39,834 nucleotides of DNA, taken from the NCBI GenBank assembly GCA_022592445.1, contig JABYQR010000393.1, forward strand, positions 1-39,834, in the 5' to 3' direction. Each line of letters starts with the position of its first letter. The first letter of the stretch is position 1. A program made the position numbers and the translations under genes. Shown here piece by piece: positions 26,000 through 36,000 of the stretch. Under the pieces are notes generated by a model that was not told the origin of the DNA, made no database searches, and was given only the letters and a program-made list of their open reading frames with translations. This DNA comes from Cytidiella melzeri. Taxonomy: Eukaryota > Basidiomycota > Agaricomycetes > Polyporales > Irpicaceae.

Positions 26000-27165
26000 A
26001 AATCCTCCTCAGTGTCCTTCGAAGCCTTATCCAACAGTACCTGTGCCTCCTCTGTCATCTGCTCTTCCGCCTCCTTCATCAGGCCCTGCAACTCCTCCAT
26101 TGTGAGCTCTGCCGCGAGTGCACGAACGTTTACTGGACCTCGATTTGGACAATTGCGTCCGAGGTGACCCGGCTTGTGGCATTTGAAGCAGAGGCCACGG
26201 CGACGAGCGACATCGATGTCCATTGGCTGTCCTTGGCCACCAAAGACAAGGCCCGTAGCGTCCTTGCGTGCGGCAGGAGTCGTGGAGGTAGGAAGGGGAA
26301 GGGGACGCGTGGTGTCGGTCTGGTGAGATTGAGAGGTGGTCGAGGTGCTGCGTGGCGGAGCGGTAGGAGTTTGAAAGAAGAAACGGCTTGGTTTAGCGCT
26401 GAATCGGCGCGCCGCTTCCTCGGCGTCGCGCTCCTGTCGTTGGAGGTCTATCTCTCGCGCACCGTCCTTCCATTCTTGGAGAGTCCTTGGCATTGGACGC
26501 AAGTCGAAGACTGCCTGGCGAAGGGATGTATCGAGGCCATCTTTGAAGAACAAGGTGAGTGCCTCTTCTCCAAAAGCGCTCTCATCTTCATACAGTTCGA
26601 ACTTGTTGAGGAACTCATCAAACATTCCGGTCTGTCGAAGAGTTCGAATTTTGACCTGTGCAGTAGCCTTTGGACGAGCGTCTGCAAACTTCTTCCGAAA
26701 CGCCCCTTCAAACTCATCCCAAGTGGTCGATGTGGTCACTTGTTTAACATGAACCCGCGCCCATTTTGCGGCTTTCCCTTCGCTCATGAACGATAGTGCG
26801 TAGGTGATGCGATTAAGGTGACTATTGGCGCTACTATTGAATTTTAGGGGATTCGCTGCCCAGCACAGCGCAAGGTGATGAAGGAACGCTTCGGCATGCT
26901 CTTTCTTCCCATCAAAGGCTTTGGGCTTGGCAACATCAACTGACTGGGAGATCTCTCGTTCACGCACAGAACGAAGTGCTCTGGTTAGCTCCTTTACAGG
27001 AGTATCGCGTGAGATTTGAGTGCGAAGATCATTGATTAATTCTTCCAGATCAGAGACGCGCTGCCTGAGAGCCCCTGCGCCACCCCCCTCCTCCTCTGTT
27101 CCAAGTCCAAGTCCCATGTCCATCATGTTTGGCACCAAGTCTGGTACCTCCGGTTCCTGCGCCAT
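25996..27165 (-). CDS. Ty3/Gypsy-type Gag with a CCHC zinc knuckle
   Basis: Capsid/nucleocapsid polyprotein of an LTR retrotransposon, 389 residues, ATG at 27165. The N-terminus has a predicted coiled coil (LRQRVSDLEELINDLRTQI). The retrotransposon gag domain spans about residues 70-230, with AFDGKKEHAEAFLHHLAL, TWDEFEGAFRKKFAD and LQEWKDGAREIDLQRQERDAEEAARRF. A Ser/Thr/Pro linker and one zinc knuckle (CFKCHKPGHLGRNC) follow. The stop TGA is preceded by GGATTTTT, a run of five T that would let a ribosome slip back one base into the protease frame. No disabling change is seen in gag. Confidence 0.93.
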   Translation of the reverse strand: MAQEPEVPDLVPNMMDMGLGLGTEEEGGGAGALRQRVSDLEELINDLRTQISRDTPVKELTRALRSVREREISQSVDVAKPKAFDGKKEHAEAFLHHLALCWAANPLKFNSSANSHLNRITYALSFMSEGKAAKWARVHVKQVTTSTTWDEFEGAFRKKFADARPKATAQVKIRTLRQTGMFDEFLNKFELYEDESAFGEEALTLFFKDGLDTSLRQAVFDLRPMPRTLQEWKDGAREIDLQRQERDAEEAARRFSAKPSRFFFQTPTAPPRSTSTTSQSHQTDTTRPLPLPTSTTPAARKDATGLVFGGQGQPMDIDVARRRGLCFKCHKPGHLGRNCPNRGPVNVRALAAELTMEELQGLMKEAEEQMTEEAQVLLDKASKDTEEDF

Positions 27166-27417
27166 GTCCGGAAAGTACGTACTACACTATTTGAATCAAA
27201 GTAAACTATAAGGTGTGGCTAATTCGGGGTCCGAACGGTTGTCCCGAATGGATCGGTCGTAAAGACGCGCAATCCCTTCTCTCGTTAGCAGCGGCGTAAG
27301 GCCGGTACCGACGAAAGGGTACTGAAAGTGAAAATGAATATCAAGAAAGGAGTTGAGTGGTGATCTGCGGAGATTGGATTTGTTAGGGGTGAGCAACCGA
27401 CACGCGGTGCCCAGAGG

Positions 27418-27767
27418 TAGTCTCGTTCCCAGACGTTCGGGAGACACTGGTCGCTGCGCTCCCAGAGGCAGTCGCCAGGGCTCCTGCCATTTATAGTAGT
27501 TTTGATGGCATTCTGTAACAGTCCACATTGAGAATTTGATGGCGCGATTCCTCGTCTTTAAAGTCCGTCGAACGTCTGGTCGCTTTCGCCCTATTGGGTG
27601 TAGATCATACATCACATGCTCCGAGAAGACGCCAGATTGGTGTGCGTCTATCTTATCTATCCGCGTCTACGCACAGATTGCTACGTGGCGATTCTGCTGG
27701 CTCACTCGGTCGCCTCGTTCGCCACCTCCTTCTGCCTCTCGCTGTCGCGCTCTCTCTTCGCTCCTGG
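27418..27767 (+). repeat. Inner inverted repeat, left arm (~350 bp)
   Basis: Similar, but not identical, to the reverse complement of 28789-29140, with scattered substitutions and one divergent block near 27550-27575 (about 90% alike by eye). It lies directly upstream of the gag leader. It appears to be part of an LTR or leader present in two opposite copies. Confidence 0.8.
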
Positions 27768-28005
27768 CTGTTTGTCTTGCCAACGGAGCATCTGTTGGCT
27801 GACACACTCTCTCCACGTCCTTTTTTCATTGTTATTAAACGTCGGCGAGATTCTGCTGGCTCACTCAGTCGCCTCGGTCGCCACCACCTTCTGCCTCTCG
27901 CTGTCGCTCTCTCTCTTCGCTCTTGGCTGTTTGTCTTGCCAACGGAGCATCTGTTGGCTGACACAGTCTCTCCACATCCTTTTCAAGAAAAAAACATTGT
28001 GATCA
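27690..28005 (+). repeat. Tandem duplication, unit 158 bp, two copies
   Basis: GATTCTGCTGGCTCACTC begins at 27690 and again at 27848, and the copies stay alignable through CTGTTTGTCTTGCCAACGG and AAACGTCGGCGA with a few substitutions and a small indel near a T/A run. Copy 1 overlaps the end of the inner inverted repeat. Confidence 0.85.
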
Positions 28006-28538
28006 AACGTCGGCGAAGCCAGGGACCTCTCCCTACAGTTGCTATCCGGTGAGCCCCATTCTCTCTAGAAAGCTCGTACAAGGCCGAAGGATCTTTGTGA
28101 CATCTATCTGATCCCCTTTGTGTGCTATAGGTTCTAGCATCCAACTCGACTGGCGTGGCACGGCTCCTGAACGTGCTCACCACAACTGCGATAACACTTT
28201 GCCATGGGTTCCTTCGATAGTTGGCTATCGCCGCCTTCTTGTGCGTCTTTTTATCGGCTGACCCCCATTCTATTATCTGACCGGTCTCTCATTCTGCCTT
28301 GGGCACTGCAGCTACCCTCTCTTGGGCAAGTGACTTACCCGAACCGCGACCATGCCCTCGGAAGACTGATGAACTCTTGTGAACGGGTGAATAGTTACAT
28401 TCAATGCCATTCACGTGTTGCTTAGCTGTTTGTATTGAACAGTTTCCCTACAGAATTCCTTTTGCTACATTACTGAGAACTGCCGCATGCGCACTGTATG
28501 CTTATAAACAAAAATAATTTCATGTCGATTTCTTCAAG

Positions 28539-28546
28539 TATAAATA
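28539..28546 (+). promoter_or_regulatory. TATA-like box inside the composite element
   Basis: TATAAATA on the + strand, 37 bp before an ATG (28583) that opens an acidic frame. It faces away from gag. Confidence 0.4.
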
Positions 28547-28582
28547 GGTGTGAGCATGGATCCACTCCTCGGTAGGTTCAAG

Positions 28583-28903
28583 ATGCCACGTCACAACCCC
28601 CTCCCTCCCGCGCAGGAGGACCTCGAGCCCGGTGACAACGAAGTCCACCCAGGAGAACTGCCCGACTTCGAGGACCTGTCCGACGATGAAGAAACCACTG
28701 ACCTCCCAAGTCAAACAGGTCCCCACGGACGTACAGACTCCATTAGGATGTTTCTGTCGCGCCAGAGTAGTGAGCAGATCGCACAGCGCCAGGAGCGAAG
28801 AGAGAGCGCGACAGCGAGAGGCAGAAGGAGGTGGCGAACGAGGCGACCGAGTGAGCCGGCAGAATCACCACGTAGCAATCTGTGCGTAGACGCGGATAGA
28901 TAA
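28583..28903 (+). CDS. Uncharacterised acidic frame in the element, fused to repeat sequence
   Basis: The ATG at 28583 opens MPRHNPLPPAQEDLEPGD, followed by an acidic stretch (FEDLSDDEETTD) and GRTDSIRMFLSRQS. After about 28789 the frame enters the inner inverted repeat and becomes an Arg-rich translation of non-coding repeat, stopping at 28903. The first ~68 residues look like a real N-terminus, perhaps of another Gag or accessory protein, cut off by the repeat. An in-frame ATG at 28556 is only 10 bp past the TATA-like box. No family recognised. Confidence 0.35.
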   Translation: MPRHNPLPPAQEDLEPGDNEVHPGELPDFEDLSDDEETTDLPSQTGPHGRTDSIRMFLSRQSSEQIAQRQERRESATARGRRRWRTRRPSEPAESPRSNLCVDADR

Positions 28904-29140
28904 GATAGGCGCACACCAATCTGACGTCTTCTCGGAGCATGTGATGTATGATCTACACCCAATAGGGCGAAAGCGACCAGACGTTCGACCGTCACGCAAG
29001 ATCACATTCCCCGCCATCAAATTCTCATTATGGACTGTTACAGAATGCGATCAAAACTACTATATATGGCAGGAGCCTTGGCGACTGCCTCCGGGAGCGC
29101 AGCGACCAGTGTATGTCGAACGTCTGGGTACGAGACTACC
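28789..29140 (-). repeat. Inner inverted repeat, right arm
   Basis: Counterpart of 27418-27767. Here it is separated from the terminal repeat (29322-29518) by about 180 bp; at the left end the same interval is occupied by 2.2 kb of gag and protease. Confidence 0.8.
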
Positions 29141-29321
29141 CAGAGGATGTGATAGGAGTGTGCAGAGAGGTGAGAGTGTCGAGTTTGGCTGTTGTCGGGG
29201 CGATATGCGCAGGGTAGGGTTGGTGAAAGTTCGAGCTATGTCAGCGTCGGCCGCAGCGCTAAGTCTAGGCCGCGCGAGATCGCCCAGTGAGGAAGTCGGG
29301 AAACACAGATAGATAGAGAGG

Positions 29322-29518
29322 GACGAGGTTAGATACAGAACGAGACTGTAGCCGGGGTAAAGACCAGCTCGAACTTAGGGTTCGAGCTGTGGAAGGCAAC
29401 CTTATATACCTATGGACACGGCGGAAGTATCGTAGATAATCTTGTAGCTAGTATGGACAACCGTCGGTGAATGTCTATAAAAGGAAAAGAGATAGTCTCG
29501 TGGTCCTCAACCGTGACA
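29322..29518 (-). repeat. Right 197-bp terminal inverted repeat
   Basis: Exact reverse complement of 25014-25210. In this orientation its TATATAAG (about 29401-29408) faces left, toward gag, so it could serve as the gag promoter. Confidence 0.9.
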
Positions 29519-29523
29519 GTGAG
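29519..29523. repeat. Target-site duplication, right copy
   Basis: GTGAG directly after CCGTGACA, matching 25009-25013. Confidence 0.85.
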
Positions 29524-29878
29524 GGAGTATGGGCGAGACGGATAGCATAGTTCATGCCTCCATATATACGTCCCCTAGTAGCCCCTTGTACAAAAGGGTA
29601 TCCCGCGATACTTACCAATGTGATCATGAATGAAGTCTATCGATGTAATCGCGTTCCCGCACTTACCAGCCATCGCCGCCAGCGCTCTCAAATCAATCAC
29701 CGCCAAGTCATTTACTTTACGTCTTCAGCTCACCCGTCCAATATCAGCAGCTACCAAGGCTCTCAGTACAAGGCAACGTAAGCAAAGATGGACTAGTGCC
29801 GGTGTCTCTTGTGGTGCACAAAGTGATCTGTATTTTACTACTGTACACGTCCTCTCGTCCACGACCCGTACAGCATCC
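29524..29878. other. Flank between the insertion and the TFIIE alpha end
   Basis: Before the insertion this ~355 bp was probably contiguous with the reductase promoter (24919-25013) and the 3' flank of TFIIE alpha. Short frames only; no gene seen. Confidence 0.5.
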
Positions 29879-31702
29879 TCAGGAGTGCAATTGGAACACC
29901 TCAAAATATGCTGTATACTCCTCCGGAGTCATCAGCTCCTGGTGCTCCTCAGTCACAGCAGAGAAAGGCATGGGTTCTCCGTTCACTGAAATAACGAGTC
30001 CGGTCAATCCTGCACACCGTCCAGCACAGTGTTGACAGCGTACCATATACCGTGGGATCGTCTGCTACATCCATGTTCATCTCGACCTCGCTCGACACAA
30101 CAGGTTCAGGCTCCACAGTAGCAGAACGCGACGAGTGGTAGCCATCAAGCCGCAGGGTTTTGCTCAACCCGCGATCCTGACCAACGTCTTCTGCTGACCT
30201 GGATCTCTTGCGGTAGTCGTTCAAAGAGTCTAAATACTCTATGGAAGGCTTGACGTCTTCTTCTTCCTCGCCGAGCTTGCTGATCCCTATTGCGGCTGGC
30301 GTCATTGACTCAGTTGGTCCAGACGACCCGGTAAGGGATGCATAGTACTGATCATAATCTGCAGTCAAACATATGAGCCTCAATACGTCCATTCCTATTG
30401 CTGCTGTGTTAAAAGCCACTTACAGTCTGCCTGGTGAGTCTGATTGACATCGACTTTCACTTCTTCAGTGACTAGGCGCATAGGCTGCTCGTTGGCTTTC
30501 ACCAATCCACGCAGGATGGCATCGTTTGAACTCGGAAGACGCTCCGTGGTATCTTTGGCGTCTTCCTCCGCCCGAGCGTTTTCCCTCACACCGAGGGCGG
30601 TGAGATCACCGGATATTGTGCTCTTCAAGTGCCATGCAGGAAGGATGTTCTGCATGCGTTTCGCAGCAGCTTCCTTATCCCTCTCTGCCCTCTGAGTCGC
30701 TTCATCCTTGTCCACGGTCAACACGACGCCAATCGAGTCCTCCTGTTTGCCATCTCCAGATGCGCCTGCAATCTTGAGACCACCAGCCTGAGCTGCCGCT
30801 TTGGCTCGTTCGACATCAATGATGTTCGTTTTGATCCAGAGTACAACGTCGAATCTAAGGTAGAAAGCGATTGTCAAAATCTGCCAGCCCAGTCCATGCG
30901 TGATCGAAATTACGCTGGAAGGACCATATCCTCCGACCTCCGCAACCCCTCACGGATGAGGGTCATCTGCCTATTGAACCGCTGCATCCGATCCTGACTA
31001 CCTTTCACGTTCTCTGCATTCTCGTTGTCCGTCAATTCCGCCCTGCAGATGTCACAATTGAACGTGCCTGCCATGAAGTCTACGAGTTTATCGACTTCAA
31101 GTGGCGAAAAGGATTTACCGCATTGGGGGCAGATGTATCCCTTATTGTCGAGTTGCTGAGAGGAGGACATGGCAATCGGCAAAGGTTTCTTTTCAATGAC
31201 CAAGACACTCCTTTGATACTCACATTGCGCAAGGTCGAATCGATGCGACGATGCATTTCGGCCACTCTCCATTTGACGACGTTACAAAAGTGCTGGTAAT
31301 CGATGTAATAGTACTGTCGGCCAACGGAACGCTGCGCACCCTCTTTTAATTCGTTTTGGCGGTAGCTATAGACTATGAGGTCTTTGTTGAACATGAGTGT
31401 GGGTGAGAGACATACACTCGGACGAGCTTGTCGTTCTCAAGGACAGCCATGACCTTTCCGAGCTCCTTCAAGGCCAGTCCCATCCTTCCGGCGAAGTCAT
31501 CATCCTTGATACTTTGCGTCCAATAGCCCTGGGATGTCAGCGAGCAGCTCAGGCGCCTGCATTCCTGCTACACGTACACAGTATGTCGAATGAGCTGGTC
31601 CATTACCACCGTGAACTTGGGTTCATAGAAAGCACGCAAGACATGCTGCACCAAAAGTCGAAGGGCTTCTTGATCCTCCTTGGACAACGACGAAAGCGAC
31701 AT
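29879..31702 (-). CDS. TFA1: Transcription initiation factor TFIIE, alpha subunit
   Basis: Large subunit of TFIIE, which recruits TFIIH to the RNA polymerase II preinitiation complex. Seven exons (31578-31702, 31416-31511, 31224-31365, 30914-31155, 30424-30854, 30044-30358, 29879-29985) with introns of 50-68 nt all agree in phase, 485 residues. The N-terminus (MSLSSLSKEDQEALRLLV, AFYEPKFTVVMDQL) and KDDDFAGRMGLALKELGKV form the winged-helix region. VGRQYYYIDYQHFCNVVKWR precedes the C4 zinc ribbon, CPQCGKSF with CDICRAEL. An acidic stretch (EEEEDVKP) and a conserved C-terminal piece, ELMTPEEYTAYFEVFQ, follow. All family landmarks are present. It is transcribed divergently from the LRR gene; the two starts are 283 bp apart. 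Confidence 0.95.
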
Positions 31703-31985
31703 TTAGGCCGCGAAGGCCAGAATTACTGTAGCGGCCAGTAACGAGTGAGGCCTTCTTACAGAGTAACGCGAAGGTTTCTTGAGGACCAAGACAAAATAGC
31801 TGCCAGAGAATGAGGGTGTAAGGCAAAGGAGTGGTCACTCACTGAGTCACAACCAGTCACAATTGTGGCCGGAGCCGCAGACCGGAACTCGATAATTATG
31901 ATGCGCTTGAATTTGAGTCGCTTTACTACTACGATCGCTCTAATTCGCAGGTCGTATACTTCTCATCGCCAAGTCACTGACTCGA

Positions 31986-33331
31986 ATGTCTTTTACCAGA
32001 AGGCTACGAAAAAGCAACAATGCCAATGGAGTCGTCGACTTTTCCTATGACAAAGGCGATTCACCGCTACGTAGTGAGTACTTACTTTCGCTTTACAGCA
32101 ATATAGTCACTGAACCAAAGCACATTGATCCTCGCACTGGCGATCGCGAAGCCTCAGGAATCATAGCTGCTATGGCCAGCCAGCCAGTCGTACGCAAGTT
32201 GCTACTCCAATACACCTATATATCCGCTACCTGCTGCACAGAGGTGTTCGATTACCTCTGCTCAGGCTCTCTCTCGAGCTCGCACTTGGCAGTGTCAGAG
32301 ATTGACATGCGCGGCTGCCATTTAACCGATGAGGGGCTGCTGGCCATTAGCAAGTTCCTCTCACACAATACCACACTAAAGACCCTCACCTTGCAGAGTG
32401 TGAGTGACTGTTCAAATTTCAAACCCAGGTCCGCCCCCACTGATATTTTGTTTTTTGGCTTCTCCATTAGAATTGCTTTGCATTCAGAACAGACGCTGCG
32501 GAGGCGTTTGTAACCGCGATCAATACGTCCCGCCTGGAAACGCTCAGTTTGAGCTCAAATCCCGACAAGAACGACTTCGTGTCTATGCTGCTTAAAACTA
32601 TTGATAGCAAGCATCTCATGCACCTCGAGCTATCTTCTATGGCACTAGAGACAGCATGTGAACCATCCTTGAGTGCGTTCTTTGCCTCTCCGCGATGCCA
32701 TCTGCGAGCCCTGTACATCAGCGGAAATTCCATCGACGCCGAAGCCGTACAAAAGATCCATGACAATCTCCATCTAAACTACACAGTCGTCACCTTTGAC
32801 TGTTATGCACTGTACACGGTCAGCGACGTAGACTTGCACAAGAAACTGCTGCAGGATAAACAGTCAGTGCTCGTCCGGAATCAAGTCCTCCAAACCATCA
32901 TCAAGAAAGAATCTCTCGCCCTTCTGCGGCACTCCCGAGCGGCCCTCCTCCCGGTATCATCATCTCCACAACCACCGTCCCAACTTTCACGGTCGCTTCC
33001 AATTGAAATCATCCTACACATTCTCTCTTTCTACGCCCCCACACTTTCTCCCGCCCAGCGCATCCGCATCTTCGACTTTGCCTCCTCACGCACGACCCTC
33101 CCCCCTCTCCTCCCCCGCCTACTCCAACGAACCTGTCTCCCGGATCCCTCGGCTCACTCAAGTGCTAACACAGGGTACCCAGATGACGGCTGCACTGGCT
33201 CAGCACAACACGTATCATGCAGACGCGAAGCCGAACATACGGAGTGGCTTAGGGAGATACAGTGTGACGCGTTCGACTCGCACTCGTCTTCCTCCACGCT
33301 CGTGATCCCTGCGGAGGCTCCTCCGCCTTGA
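31986..33331 (+). CDS. Leucine-rich-repeat (RNI-like) protein with a C-terminal F-box-like helix
   Basis: Exons 31986-32399 and 32471-33331 with a 71-nt intron, 424 residues. LRR-like units of the ribonuclease-inhibitor type are visible: LAVSEIDMRGCHLTDEGLLAISKFLSHN, LKTLTLQSN, LETLSLSSNP, LMHLELSSMALE and LRALYISGNSIDAEAVQKIHDNL. After these comes SLPIEIILHILSFYAP, which resembles the first helix of an F-box, then a low-complexity Ser/Pro end with no recognised domain. Such repeats usually bind proteins; with an F-box they would suggest a ubiquitin-ligase adaptor, but the F-box-like piece is short and at the unusual end. The last ~70 residues may be affected by a missed intron. Confidence 0.75.
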
Positions 33332-33679
33332 TCCTTAGTTGATTCGCTCTTCTGTCTGACTCAATTTGTAATCATTCGCGACAAATAGTTGAGGATGGAC
33401 TCTCCATATGGTTATGTATCTGATTGCACTCTTCTTGTATCATTAGCTCTTCTTTCCAGCACAGCACATAGAGCCGCTCGAGATCGACGCAAATAAGCTT
33501 CACACAGTGGATTCTCGTATATACAGCTACTACAGTAATAGACGGGCGGAAATTCAGGAATTCTTAAGAGTTGCAGCTATAATAAACACTACCGTGTATA
33601 TCACCAAGATATGGGAAATAGGCAGGAAGTTGACGTGCGAACAGTGTAGGTATGAAAATGTGACATGGATGTCCACAAT

Positions 33680-33737
33680 ATGAGGGAGAGATGTATGAGG
33701 GAGAGATGTATGAGGGAGAGATGTATGAGGGAGATTG
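33680..33737 (+). repeat. 15-bp minisatellite, about 3.8 units
   Basis: ATGAGGGAGAGATGT repeats perfectly from 33680, 33695 and 33710, then a partial unit from 33725. It lies 42 bp downstream of the transporter's stop codon, so probably within its 3' untranslated region. The rest of 33332-33778 shows no gene. Confidence 0.9.
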
Positions 33738-33778
33738 GACATGCTAGCAATGACGTGACATGACAAAGCACCGATAGG

Positions 33779-36000
33779 TCAGAGCTTGGAGAGGATAAGT
33801 CCGATAACGACAAAAAGGATTGTAGACGGCGGTGTGACGATGCAATACGACCAGAAAACGGTCCGACTGATGAGTCGCTCGAACGCGTCACCTGACGCAG
33901 CTTGTGTAATCTGACGCACAGGAAAGGTCAGCATCGGATAGCCAACATGCAGAAGAGTCATTTGCTTACTTGAGCCAGGGTCAGCGCAGGCGGTGAAGCA
34001 ATGAGCAACACATTCGACACCACGAAAACAGGGCTGCCATAGAAGAGAAAGCAAATGTTTAGCCAGTCACGACGACTCCCATGAAAGTAAGCAGGAGACA
34101 CACTCGTCAAATACTTGATGCAAATCAAATCGCGTCGACAGCGCCATAACAGGCAGCAGCAACAGCGGTGTTATGATCATCCTCGATACCACAGCAATCG
34201 CCACCGTCTTCGTCTCCCCCGGTTGTGTCTTCTTCCTCGCACTTTCTTCGCTCGGAGAACGCTTTCTCATCTTGAACATCTCGCGGACATTGTCGATGAG
34301 AGACGTATGTGACCAAGATGTGCTGATGCTCCGGCCACGGCGGGACGTATGTGATGGAAGCGCGGGACGAGAACGGTGCTCCTCGGGGTCTGGAGGCGTG
34401 TAGAAATACGCCCCAAGAACGACAAGGGTGAGCGGTATAGAGCAGTTTCCTGCCTGAGTGAGCGCGCCTTTGACCGGTTTTATATGGTTCTCCAGTGCAT
34501 GCTGAAGGGGTGCGACGCAGGCAACTATCAATGAGAGCAGTGCAGCCCACAACGGTACAGTCATGAACTCATTGACGCCGCGGGACATCTTGACTATTCT
34601 TCTCCAGAACCTTCTTCTCCTAGATTGCCATGCGGAGGTCGTTGGTTCGGTGACTCGTCGACGCGCCGGAAACTCGATCACGTCGTCATCCTCATCGTCG
34701 TCCGAATGTTGCGTCAGGTCGACTGTAGACGACGGCCCACTTTGGGGAAGGGTTTTATTGGAAGTCCTCATTGGAGTATTGGGGAAGGAGTAGAAGAATT
34801 TTGGGTTATGAAACTTCGAGCAGTCTGTATCTTGAACTATGATGCTTGGGTTGGCACTTGGTTGCGCGGATGCTGTGGATTCTGCCGACGGGGTTCTATG
34901 GAAGACGTCGTATTCCTCCTGCGAAGGCGGGAACGCGGTCTCAGTATTGTCCACTAACGGCTCCTGACTGGGCTGCTGTGTACCACCCGCCGGCACCTCC
35001 ACGTCGGCTTGTGAGAGTAGCTTGACACCATAACTCCAACGTAGTATCATGCCAAGCGTAGAGTAGAGTACTAAATAAGTCAGAGCTCGACCAACCATCG
35101 CGTTCTTGTTGTCATCCTTGCCCCATTTGAGACCGGGAACTGTCACCACCAAGCTTTGCATCAGGGCAATAGGCAGCGAGTTCGAGTTCATGAACATTGC
35201 AGCTGCAATGGCGAAGCTTCGTTGAGATCGTTTGAGACGGAAAACCCATGCAAGGCAGAAAGCGGCGGCCATCGACACGGCCGTGGTACCGACAAAGAAT
35301 ATTGGTATTATCCATAGTTCGCGTAGTTTTTCTGTGACAATTGGATCAGTATCCACTACTCTGGGATGCAAAAACTACCAGATGAGGCTGAGTGAGGCGA
35401 CATGACACTGATGACAGTATCTGATAAGATATCAGAAACTTGATCATGACAGCCCCTGGGAGGGTTTACATTCCGAGTATGGGCGCCGCGCAAACGTCGG
35501 GTACACGAAGCGAGGGACATACAGTCGGACACTGTCGATAGCTAAGAGAGTAGACGTGAAAATGCCGGATGTCTCTGGACCGCCTCCAAATTGAACATTA
35601 CGTCCGTCCGTGGAGCAAACAATGCACCTCCGAGGGGTGCCGAACAAGACTGGAGCGTACCTGGGGTGAGGAAGAACGCGACCTTGGAGAACAGGAGGGA
35701 TGGCGTGAACAGCGACACGTTCAGTCGGTTCAATTGCTGTCAAACAGATGGGGTTTATGGGGTTTCAAGAGGGACCAGACTATGTGAGTACTCACCTTTT
35801 GTGTCTTACGATCCAACACGCCCTTCCTGGCCAGAATATACCCGGCTAAACATAGTATGAAGACTTCAAGGATGGACTTTCAAGCGCGAAAGACAGGCAT
35901 ATAGTATGAGCCTCGATGAATCTGCGCGTGGGCCGACAAGACGTACCTCGAAGACAGTGAGGAGCAAAGGTCCAATCGGTGTATCTGAGCCCCTCATCAT
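33779..36000 (-). CDS. PIN-like / auxin efflux carrier family membrane transporter
   Basis: Member of the membrane transport protein (auxin efflux carrier) family; fungal members are related to yeast Ecm3 and endoplasmic-reticulum PILS-type carriers, substrate unknown. Six exons (35947-36000, 35796-35876, 35661-35736, 34104-35331, 33970-34033, 33779-33910) agree in phase, 544 residues. Start MMRGSDTPIGPLLLTVFE joins FILCLAGYILARKGVLD, then QLNRLNVSLFTPSLLFSKVAFFLTP and KLRELWIIPIFFVGTTAVS. The first helix bundle includes FAIAAAMFMNSNSLPIAL. A ~150-residue hydrophilic, Ser- and Asp-rich central loop with SDDDEDDDVIEF separates it from the second bundle (VPLWAALLSLIVACVAPLQ). PVFVVSNVLLIASPPALTLAQ and FWSYCIVTPPSTILFVVIGL end it. 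Intron 35332-35660 is 329 nt, far longer than the others (59-70 nt). Confidence 0.92.

Larger units (their letters stand above)
25014..29518 (-). mobile_element. Composite Gypsy-derived element with inverted termini (4505 bp)
   Basis: Bounded by a perfect 5-bp duplication (GTGAG). The outer 197 bp at each end are identical inverted copies (25014-25210 and 29322-29518) ending TGTCACGG and CCGTGACA. TGT..ACA ends and a 5-bp duplication are what an LTR-retrotransposon integrase leaves, but LTRs should be direct repeats. Inside: a truncated protease/pol frame and a gag gene on the - strand, an older inverted repeat (27418-27767 versus 28789-29140, roughly 90% alike by eye), a 158-bp tandem duplication, and a short + strand frame with its own TATA. 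No reverse transcriptase, RNase H, integrase or DNA transposase was seen, so it would depend on proteins from elsewhere. Confidence 0.85.

Noticed and set aside
25945..26796. Long + strand frame opposite gag (283 codons)
   Set aside because: Antisense shadow of gag; the - strand frame carries the gag domain and zinc knuckle.
27594..28052. Open frames over the tandem repeat with Arg-rich or Leu/Ser-rich translations on both strands
   Set aside because: All are translations of the repeat itself; both strands are open because of its composition, and there is no start context or family motif.
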